Assembly: GCA_006969745.1 (NCBI GenBank)
Contig: CP030886.1
Span: 744,001 to 808,000 of the forward strand
Direction: 5' to 3'
DNA length: 64,000 nucleotides
DNA from: Cytophagaceae bacterium
Lineage (GTDB): Bacteria > Bacteroidota > Bacteroidia > Cytophagales > Cyclobacteriaceae
Under the pieces are notes generated by a model. The model was not told the DNA's origin, made no database searches, and saw nothing but the letters and a program-made list of their open reading frames with translations. How positions within the stretch are numbered: position 1 is the stretch's first letter; each line of letters opens with the position of its first letter. Below are positions 56,901-62,026 of the stretch, piece by piece. A program made the position numbers and the translations under genes.

Positions 56901-57242
56901 AAACACCATAAAAATGGTGCGTGTAGTAAAGTTTGAGGTATTTATACTTCCGGAGTTTGCAATCGTGAGCTCTCTACCAGATGAGAAAGTAACTCCTGCA
57001 ATGCCATTGATTGCCGGATCGGTGTATGTGGGTTCCTGGCTGACTGGTGGGCTTGCATCATTTGAGGCCGCCTGATCTTCCCATAGACTCACAAGCCCTC
57101 CTGTGTCAAAAAGCCCAACGTCTCCTCTTAACCAAAAAAGATTTGATGAATTGTCCTGAACACCTCCAGGACCTGACTGAGCAAACAGTGTCAAGGAAGC
57201 AAAAGACAATAAAAACAATATCCAACAGCGAACAATTCTCAT
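47991..57242 (-). CDS. Giant T9SS-exported protein with LamG-like N-terminus (3083 residues)
   Basis: A very large surface or secreted protein. Signal peptide to about residue 22 (LTLFAQ). Residues about 35-265 resemble a LamG/concanavalin-like domain (FWLRGDVG, ITEAIYYNVALNDAEITIINNYLGEKYGI). A strand-rich region with GIGRQ and WVFAGHNG follows to about 435. The long middle is built from beta-helix-like stretches of short strands and at least three GxWxxxxxW-type modules (near 440, 1455 and 2405) that each open a new section. A few cysteine pairs occur (for example near 800 and 1060). The end has a LPVELISFSG/NWATASEVNNDFFEVQRS fibronectin-like segment and a type-A T9SS sorting domain (STYPNPAS to IRKHKIIIR). 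Probably an adhesin or sheath component; ligand unknown. Confidence 0.88.
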   Translation of the reverse strand: MRIVRCWILFLLSFASLTLFAQSGPGGVQDNSSNLFWLRGDVGLFDTGGLVSLWEDQAASNDASPPVSQEPTYTDPAINGIAGVTFSSGRELTIANSGSINTSNFTTRTIFMVFSTPSSFSGNQVLYEQGNTSDGLIIYLDGSGQINAGVYNSTNDFFITSSALTVSTSYIVAFTFDGGSTTIEAFIDNNSIGSNTSALSSVTGTTGDITFGESGDGNQISGGSNIASGSAGFTGSITEAIYYNVALNDAEITIINNYLGEKYGIVLTANDEYAQAGYESDVVGIGRQSAGNTSVTITGSGGEIYFDESSSSLDADDEWVFAGHNGSSHGTTKSNVDAGLTGFSRWTRIWYLEKTGTVDITLSFDTDEAGFGDADDIGTTGDFKLLYTTDPSSVDFTEASGTPTASFTDGNNKVTFTVTDANLADGYYTLGVTEIVNFYSYRSGDWDDPLNWTIDPSGSIRVNPDSRYPNQSTDNVTILNGDEIDLDADAVTSNGGAYAIGDVTVRAGGILDIEGTSGHAFENFSGTGTLVMEGDNFPTVNTTNTFTTSAGGTVQLSGSSDFTLNAGGKATFNNLDIAVTSATVTLMDSLILNGNLDISTGTFRINDNTATDIIRLEIAGDVSVSSGASFTVGLGDAYNDRTGETNVRGVFDFHQIDLKGDFSNEGTATFTNINATSVTNEEFYEAYPSAGDQDNDNGAGPLDATEYGVVELLMTNDSENQDITCNGACTFYRIEIDKGTDDTYICEINASVQANFNIYGRVAFQQHFGTDETLYENPRALGLEKGTLKLGDNIFLPEICRNDPSTYGGNSARVCTGSCNSDYVIFPDARFWVAGTSIVNSDDQNGFHVMGKLKVSDNGEISKTGDGRLMIIFDDNAIVEITGGTVNVNQVRTKSNGLDPQGAWIHTGGTVTVNPLSTNTGANNDHALFSMPFSTMNFTMTEPNPSNPTILNIEMEDQGDNDRPKQTSGEDVLVQIGIAEGNYLVTGGTVTVNILESSVDQDHGIINSTIPFWNLSLDKISTNNREHKLRAVNAGGTATPAAAIQDLVVLNDFRMLDNGCSCSNNNRVRFDTNGANMTIGNGFFIETDTYIDTDQNTMTFDGTSSVQRISVEGEMEYGPGGSKSSGVYQMLLSGSGTKRIEGNLAPFVVGDSLVIGSGVTFDDNGFTVEVNGDIYNAGLHTGQGRIELAGGSAVHNLNGDGTGIFTNLELDDSNGALFAADFDVVDTLTLTTGILDIHTYGLVLDSDSAGISITSPGTTKYIRTAGNASDEGISMYIANDRDDYLFPIGTDQESGTDKYTPLELSISGSSGANDGYVKINVADAILPTMDPTETDRLTYHWRLNHSGFTTKPDISLRMYYDDEDITGNENTYNGGYVLDELPFTRTEEDANDDDRNTNELVFNGPSSNSGTFPGNRFEIINANFSSAGSNAWNGAPEIYFTVYNTGTGFTSDWDQNSTWSTEGHWNGAAAASDYPQAGDIAIIGWDPDETAGTDSHWITADEDVTVAQIVFADSVDDGTGTWTTRSVAWGPQVRFEDLTSGAATLDVVTGLVTGSGRLRFQADCSTCDTDASTSVIQIANFTADVGDFVTRDGNEFYFDAEGTLEGSNFGVEIPSSFPTAYPDLVIRDGGYFVFTEDILVNFDLIIRSGGTLRLNSGANGDITIVDDLRMTTNSSADFVEFPSTGNARTLTIGDDLVMDTGSEDESDGDQIVVLNTTPSSLEHRLVVGGDIIQGPIDVIDLYNGAGTNNNAILELNGTGSHTYRITSGTSNPDLYRIELNMGTDQSNTFSFNDDFDLNGPTNTVTKALEIQNGTFILNDAAIDIELNTGGGDFNIPSSGGLTLTSGTARISATGTGSGNGIRLDGKLTIDGGSAIFTDGANGDNYLEYGSAGSSEVELSAGNLIVGSQVRRSTLSSTGTLTYNQTGGIALFGVNTGATFENDRGVFELTDGSFTLDIASGTDVFALVDAQANPTNGSFILGSSITTPTVNISDASFIDFGYDDATYTTTGSPRFDLNSYVELSNIRIDSLNSGSPSVRLVVNNLDVSNNIAIQNSGTLDANGFQINLAGDLENDGTYTPNNNLFVFDGNTQQISGTTATTFYDLTVNTSGTLSLDNATIPASGIIITNDFALNTGIYDDQGVPTNVEGDADIVTIYDGSGGLVMNSSTSSQEITSSDRAGTVSKLVIDNSNGVTLAQTGGGEVVTLTIDDEIAIDAGVLNIADNRLFIDGDATITTTGTFDENTMISVNGVKKSDGIEKEFNSNTSFTIPLGVPGKYTPVDVVVNSSETATILFKAINSAHPSATGTDVLDYYWVITTSDSDITGFAGSSITFTYVGSDVNGNINNYANARLETPTWTKLQPPISGNGISSAAKTITWDDTDLGNNNFTGEYTIGDPDNIPDELLIYRTVTAGNGNWANTALWEISTDGGMSFSAAGEVPRAGSIVSIRNDADITMTSASDNDQNIFSVDIEGLLNIGDSDGHNFGDVTGTGTMKLETGTLPGGNLDDFFTTTGGTVNFGGAGNFTIPADFTDVRGLVISDGGSKSIPAISYTIGSGGITIQDGSTLSNNNNFGFTSTGPVTITNGTFNAGNSTTTITAGDLILSAGAYNGNGADANLSGDLSIDGGTFNAGNGDLSLSGDLDYTGGTFNNGSGTVIFSGTNNQIVNGDFKPDKMYNVEINKASGQVYIGNMDTIAIANSLTLTNGQFNTLDSTNAAILLCDVGTGSGNYSRTGGFINGPILVELGNGKSFVFPVGKFSSYKPFSVNTTSGQSGVQIWEVEYYNASPVTNEAAVDNYTVEASSNVQAVVPDEYWRVNTASPANGATFRVDATNINLTQDEIDDQELRVLIWDDAGSEWDDLGGVASGTPTNASIVSTLGSAFSENYFTYGSESSTTALPVELISFSGIAKDNRVLLNWATASEVNNDFFEVQRSSDGIQFEAIGVVDGNGNTNQQVDYSFIDRSPFLGQNYYRLRQVDFDGEEELLPVILVMNDYKQQGIEVSTYPNPASAENVRLRIVSGDDHTPIHVKMIDMTGKSYLEKSFDGALLIDEKIDSNVTLKAGIYFISVKQGENIRKHKIIIR

Positions 57243-57468
57243 CTATGGTAGTATATAAAGGTTTTGAAGCAGTTAAAATACCAAATGATTTGATACGAAT
57301 AAAAAACTTTCGTTCAAATGCATAGAATATCAAATAAAAGCTGCGAAATAGCTCTTTTAAGGGGTTTTGTTCGATAAAGGGCTTTGATAACTTGAGTTAG
57401 ATGTAATTCATCGAAGACTATTTCGACTTAGCATGCAAAATTGACTAAATCATCTACTCAACGATGAT

Positions 57469-57882
57469 TCAATCTCCAATATATTGATAATCGGCTCCAT
57501 CAATACCCATCATTAGTTGCTGAGAAGTGACCTGATTTATAATCCAAAAATCACCAGAGGCGAAGATTAACGAGTCAGTGAAAAGGTCTCTATCTACAGC
57601 TTTTGATGCACTTGCTCGGCCCAAAAATGAGGCTGTTGACGTACAACCGGATATCATTGATATGTCTAATGAATCATTTGAAGAATTCTCTACCAACGCA
57701 AAAACCAGCTTCACTGAATCAACACAATTAGTTGAGTTATTTGCTTGGAGCCAGGTTTTTGTTCCTCCCGTACCGCTTAGCAATCTCTCTACCTGATAGT
57801 GATATAATCCCACCGGCAACTCTTCTTCAGAGCAAGAAATTAAACTAACCAGTAAGACTAAAGCTGCTAATTTATCGCGCAT
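57469..57882 (-). CDS. Small lipoprotein, unknown function
   Basis: A 137-residue protein with a good lipobox (SLISC, Cys17) and three further cysteines, of which two (NCVD, SGCT) may form a disulfide. The mature part looks like a short beta-sandwich with a lipocalin-like length (TWLQANNSTNC, DFWIINQVTSQQLMMGIDG). Its start overlaps the end of the upstream gene by 11 bases, so the two are co-translated. I do not recognise a family. It may be a membrane-anchored partner of that exported protein. Confidence 0.7.
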   Translation of the reverse strand: MRDKLAALVLLVSLISCSEEELPVGLYHYQVERLLSGTGGTKTWLQANNSTNCVDSVKLVFALVENSSNDSLDISMISGCTSTASFLGRASASKAVDRDLFTDSLIFASGDFWIINQVTSQQLMMGIDGADYQYIGD

Positions 57883-59671
57883 TCCCTGTTCGGTCGATCA
57901 CCACATATCCCAACTCATCGGAATCGAGCGGCAGCTGCTCTTCTGGATAAAGTAGAATCGTTAATTCTTGAGTTAGATCATCAAATTTGAAGTCAACCGG
58001 TTTCTTGTTAATTGAAACGACAGTTCCCCAGTTTAGCCTTCCATCTGAGGTGTAACTCACCACCACGAAGTTGTTTTCCTGAATCGCAGTGTTGTAGATA
58101 TAGAAGCTTTCAGATCCCGCAATCGTAGGGATTGAATCGCTTTCAAAGCTTCCTACATCTGTACCTGGTAAATCAAATTCGAGCTTCCATTTGGTGACTC
58201 TATCCGGACCAAATGCAGCTACAAAGCCTTTTTTGGCATTTAGATTAGCTCCATAGGCTACAATTTCTTCTGGCGTTTTTACAGGGACATTTATTGTAAG
58301 GAAGCCCGCTTCCGGGGAGTCCTGAACGTAAAGTGGATATAAAATTTCTTCATTTTCAGAATCCATACCCCATCGATTTTTCTGTGTCCAGAATTCTACA
58401 GAATTCCCAATCCATTCAACATGTCTTCTTGACCATTCCTGCATATCCAAAACATACTTGGAGGCTGTTACATACTTCTGAAAAAAGCTTTCTATGTAGC
58501 TTGTGTATTTCTTTTTAGCCAATTCAAGGTCATCTGTTGTAATTGACTCGACCAATAGGTTCATTTCCTTAGCATCAGCAAAGGCAGCTTCGTAAATAGC
58601 CAGCTGTGATCCGATCAAAGACGAGTCCATGAGCGCCGGGTTCAGTTGTAAATCAATCTGCTTAATAATTTTCGTTTCATACATCTCTATCTTAAGCAGC
58701 TTTTCTGCAGTGGACTCGGGATCATATTTTTCAAACTGCTGTTTTAGATTATCCGGAAAATTGTCAATATCTACATCTTGGCTGTTTTTTACTTTCGCTT
58801 TTTTGGCACGAATCTCATCCGAATAGTTTGTGATCATGGTTTTAAATAGTGCAACGCCACCTAGAATCTCAGATCTTGCAGCACTAGCCCACGATTCAAA
58901 ATTCCAGATTTCAATGGTTCCGGATCTTATATTAGATGCATTCATCCCATCAACTCCATACTGGGCTATTTCTTTAAGTACTGGATCCCCACTATATTTT
59001 TCTGATCCCAACTTTACCGCCAATTCCTTTACACCTTTAGCATTTTCAACACCCTGTCTACCATTCGTTTCTATGGTCGAAAGAGATGCTTGTGCATTAT
59101 CATCTGCTCCAATCAATAGATTATTATACACTGAAAATTGTGAAACTAAAGCTTTGTAAGCGTCCATTGCAGCAGCTTGATTTTCCTCGACTTTGACTAC
59201 CCTTCTGTGCATTTCTTTCACATCAGCAATTCGCGTTTCAATTGCTTCAACCTTTTTTTCTATATCCAAATGAACATCTGAGACTTTTATTCCAAATTCT
59301 CCTGTTCTGAGATCTCTTCTAAAGAAGGCCTGATAATACTCATCCTTCTTTTTTAGTTCTTTTTCCGTGATTAATGTCTTTGCTTTTTCCAAATAAAAAA
59401 CTGCAGAATCACCCACCCGATAAACCGCGGATGAATCATCTACTACATCGTAGCTTAAAAACCTGCTTTCAAGCCACAACCCCATCTGAAGATTTGCATT
59501 AGGCTCGTCTTGATTCTTCTCGTCTGCAAGAAATTGAATGAGTTGGGGGCCACCCTCGTCATAGTTTTTTGCAGCAAGAACTGGATATAGATCTTTGTAT
59601 TTGATCTTTTGCGCCTCTGCTCCTATGAATAGTAAAATGAAAAGAATGGTAGCTGTTGACTTAATTTTCAT
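57872..59671 (-). CDS. Exported helical/beta protein, unknown function
   Basis: A 599-residue protein with a signal peptide to about residue 20 (IGAEAQ). Residues about 30-100 look like TPR-type helices (LYPVLAAKNYDEGGPQLIQFL, DSAVFYLEKAKTLI). Residues about 125-390 are strongly helical with likely coiled-coil (DIEKKVEAIETRIADVKEMHRRVVKVEENQ). The C-terminal 200 residues are strand-rich (LTINVPVKTPEEIVAYGANL, LEFDLPGTDVGSF) and may form a beta-propeller-like domain. No family recognised. It is the first gene of a two-gene unit with the lipoprotein that overlaps its end. Confidence 0.7.
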   Translation of the reverse strand: MKIKSTATILFILLFIGAEAQKIKYKDLYPVLAAKNYDEGGPQLIQFLADEKNQDEPNANLQMGLWLESRFLSYDVVDDSSAVYRVGDSAVFYLEKAKTLITEKELKKKDEYYQAFFRRDLRTGEFGIKVSDVHLDIEKKVEAIETRIADVKEMHRRVVKVEENQAAAMDAYKALVSQFSVYNNLLIGADDNAQASLSTIETNGRQGVENAKGVKELAVKLGSEKYSGDPVLKEIAQYGVDGMNASNIRSGTIEIWNFESWASAARSEILGGVALFKTMITNYSDEIRAKKAKVKNSQDVDIDNFPDNLKQQFEKYDPESTAEKLLKIEMYETKIIKQIDLQLNPALMDSSLIGSQLAIYEAAFADAKEMNLLVESITTDDLELAKKKYTSYIESFFQKYVTASKYVLDMQEWSRRHVEWIGNSVEFWTQKNRWGMDSENEEILYPLYVQDSPEAGFLTINVPVKTPEEIVAYGANLNAKKGFVAAFGPDRVTKWKLEFDLPGTDVGSFESDSIPTIAGSESFYIYNTAIQENNFVVVSYTSDGRLNWGTVVSINKKPVDFKFDDLTQELTILLYPEEQLPLDSDELGYVVIDRTGNAR

Positions 59672-59805
59672 TACATGGGTGATATTTGTGTAACTGCTAA
59701 TTTATAAAAATACTAAGTGAGATTATAAAAATATGATGATTGGCATCTAATGACGTTGGATGAATCATTTAAACCGTTTGGGTGTATTACTACCAAGAAC
59801 CCCCA

Positions 59806-60384
59806 ATGATGAAGCGAAAAGTTAAAAAAGAACTTATTGAGTGGATTGTCTTAGTCTCCGTATTTGGCATCATTTATCTCGCTGGATGGCACACAGAAGT
59901 AATTGGCAGAATGCAGCAGGTGGTTCTTTCTACGGGATTAATTACACCATCAATAGTTGAAGAAGGGAAAAAAGCATCCTATGATTTTTGGTTGGAAGAC
60001 TTCAATGGAAATAGAATTGACTTTAAGGAATTTGAGGGCGAAGTAGTTTTTATGAACTTTTGGGCGACCTGGTGTCCGCCATGTGTTGCGGAAATGCCGG
60101 ACATTCATGATTTGTACCAAAAAAATAAAGATGATGTGAAGTTTGTGATGATTTCACTTGATCAGGAAGAATTCAAAGCTGTTCAGTTTGTGAGTCGAAA
60201 GGAATTCAAATTTCCCACATACTTTCTTCGATCCAACCTCCCAAAAACCTACAACACTCATTCAATTCCCACTACTTATGTGATGGATAAGGAAGGATTC
60301 GTCAAAGTAGAAAATCATGGAATGGCAAAATATGACACCGATAAGTTCAACGCATTGCTAGATCAACTAGCGAAAAGCCAATAA
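59806..60384 (+). CDS. TlpA-family membrane-anchored thioredoxin-like protein
   Basis: A 192-residue thiol-disulfide protein. One transmembrane helix at about residues 12-30 (WIVLVSVFGIIYLAGW) anchors it in the inner membrane with the catalytic domain in the periplasm. The active site is WCPPC (Cys90, Cys93), typical of ResA/TlpA proteins that reduce cytochrome c or other periplasmic proteins. The cis-proline segment is HSIPTTYVMDKEG near residue 155. I chose the first of two adjacent ATGs at 59806. Its end overlaps the convergent agmatinase-like gene by 18 bases. The partner proteins are unknown. Confidence 0.9.
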   Translation: MMKRKVKKELIEWIVLVSVFGIIYLAGWHTEVIGRMQQVVLSTGLITPSIVEEGKKASYDFWLEDFNGNRIDFKEFEGEVVFMNFWATWCPPCVAEMPDIHDLYQKNKDDVKFVMISLDQEEFKAVQFVSRKEFKFPTYFLRSNLPKTYNTHSIPTTYVMDKEGFVKVENHGMAKYDTDKFNALLDQLAKSQ

Positions 60385-61377
60385 TTCATTAGAAATTCCT
60401 GTCAGCACCGAGATTCGATATAAGATACGAGCAGCAACGTTTGCATCCCATGGGTCATTTCCAGATTCACACACATCAAAACCGACTATTCTTCGCCCCG
60501 ACCTGACAACCTGCTCCAAGAGGTATGCGACTTCATTAAATTGAAGACCTCCTGCAACGGGCGTTCCGGTGTTTGGGCACAATGAGGGATCCAATCCATC
60601 CATGTCAAAACTGATGTATACATTTTGAGGTAATGTCTCTAATATTTCTTCTACCTGCTTCCCCCAATCAATGCTTTTCATTTTCCTTGAAAAAATTTCT
60701 TCATCGTAAAAAACGTGAACCTTTTTTTCAGAACCGGATATGAAGTTCTCCTCTTCCTCGCAAAAATCTCGAATACCTACTTGAGTCAAAGTTGTTATTC
60801 CATCCTCTTTAAGTGCATTGAACATGATGCTCGCATGTGAATAGCTAAAGCCTTCATATGAATCCCTAAGATCCATATGCGCATCTATTTGAAGTATGCC
60901 ATATTCGTGTTGCTTACTCAAGGCACGCATCAGACCCAAGGGGGACGAATGATCTCCACCTACAACACCAACCACTTTATCTAATTTCAATAATGAGGTA
61001 GATAGTTCTTCTATGCGCTCATGAGTTATGGCACAAAACTCATTGATAAAGTTAATTTGCTCTTCATCTGGCTCTTTCCCAGCTTCCAAAGCTTTAATAA
61101 CAGTAGTTGCTCTACCTCGATGAATTTCATTTTGACTTGCATTCACTATACGATCATACATGGCCATTTTTAACTCCCAGGGTTTATCTACTGAAAGTAA
61201 GGATAGATCGAGCTGAGAAGATTCATACAAGATTGAATCAGGAGCTTTTGAAGTCCCTTGACCATATGACACTGTAACGTCCAAATGAACCGGTAATAAG
61301 ATCAGTTTGGCTTCTTCAAGATTATAGGGCAACCCAAAAATGCTTCCCTTTTTACCTACATCACTAGGATTATACAT
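60367..61377 (-). CDS. Agmatinase/ureohydrolase family protein
   Basis: A 336-residue metal hydrolase of the arginase-agmatinase-formiminoglutamase family. The manganese motifs are visible: GGDHSSPLG near residue 140, QIDAHMDLRD near 163, and SFDMDGLDP plus GTPVAGGL near 255-272. The family converts agmatine to putrescine and urea, or formiminoglutamate to glutamate; motifs favour the agmatinase-like group but do not settle the substrate. I chose the ATG at 61377 because it overlaps the stop of the upstream sixA gene as TAATG, a coupled stop-start, and gives a family-like N-terminus. A longer frame adds 20 residues. If it is agmatinase, it would feed the polyamine genes at the other end of the window. 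Confidence 0.85.
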   Translation of the reverse strand: MYNPSDVGKKGSIFGLPYNLEEAKLILLPVHLDVTVSYGQGTSKAPDSILYESSQLDLSLLSVDKPWELKMAMYDRIVNASQNEIHRGRATTVIKALEAGKEPDEEQINFINEFCAITHERIEELSTSLLKLDKVVGVVGGDHSSPLGLMRALSKQHEYGILQIDAHMDLRDSYEGFSYSHASIMFNALKEDGITTLTQVGIRDFCEEEENFISGSEKKVHVFYDEEIFSRKMKSIDWGKQVEEILETLPQNVYISFDMDGLDPSLCPNTGTPVAGGLQFNEVAYLLEQVVRSGRRIVGFDVCESGNDPWDANVAARILYRISVLTGISNELLAFR

Positions 61378-61865
61378 TAATGACTTGGATGATAATAGTT
61401 TACGAAAATACCTGTCCCTTGTGATATTTCCTCCCACTTCAGCTTTTCAATTTCAATTGTTACAATTCCTGATGGTTCTATGTTTCCAATAATTGATCCC
61501 GAGAGATACTCACCGAAGAAAGTGATGGTTGGGTTATGACCGATGATCGCAATCGACTTTATTTCATTTGGTATCTCATTCAGAACTTCGAGCAACTCTC
61601 TTACAGAAGCATTATAAATCACCTCTTTATAATCGATTATACCTTCGTTCATCCCCAATTCTTCAACAAGGTTAACAGCTGTTTCGGTTGTTCTAACAGA
61701 AGAACTGCACAAAATAATGTCAGGGTTGAAATTTTGATTAATCAAATATCTTCCTAGTGCACGCACGGTACTTTGACCTTCGAGGGTCAATTTTCGATCA
61801 ATATCTCTTTTTCCATGCGATTCCTCGGCATAGGAGTGGCGGATTAGGTAGATTTTCCTACTCAT
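61377..61865 (-). CDS. sixA: SixA-like phosphohistidine phosphatase
   Basis: A 162-residue protein of the histidine phosphatase superfamily, SixA branch: short, with catalytic His10 in LIRHSYAEE (RHS in place of the common RHG/RHA) and the second catalytic histidine in AIIGHNPTI near residue 115. SixA removes phosphate from phosphohistidine, in E. coli on the nitrogen PTS protein NPr. No PTS gene is near. Its stop overlaps the agmatinase-like start by one base (TAATG), so translation of the two is probably coupled. Whether the pairing has functional meaning is unclear. Confidence 0.85.
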   Translation of the reverse strand: MSRKIYLIRHSYAEESHGKRDIDRKLTLEGQSTVRALGRYLINQNFNPDIILCSSSVRTTETAVNLVEELGMNEGIIDYKEVIYNASVRELLEVLNEIPNEIKSIAIIGHNPTITFFGEYLSGSIIGNIEPSGIVTIEIEKLKWEEISQGTGIFVNYYHPSH

Positions 61866-61947
61866 CGGTTTGGTTGGTTTAGTCTAAATATAAAGGATCG
61901 GAAAGAGGATGAACAAATTCAGTTTAATAAGTTTTTTCAATTTTGTG

Positions 61948-61980
61948 TTGAACAGGATTTAAATAGTCGTGTTATGTTTA
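61948..61980 (+). promoter_or_regulatory. Candidate promoter for topoisomerase I
   Basis: TTG at 61948-61950 is followed after 22 bases by TATGTTTA at 61973-61980, one base off TAnnTTTG. It lies 46 bases before the topA start. Motif match only. Confidence 0.35.
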
Positions 61981-62026
61981 CGCGCTGAATGAGTTCGACT
62001 CGTCGCATTTATCTTAAAATTATACC

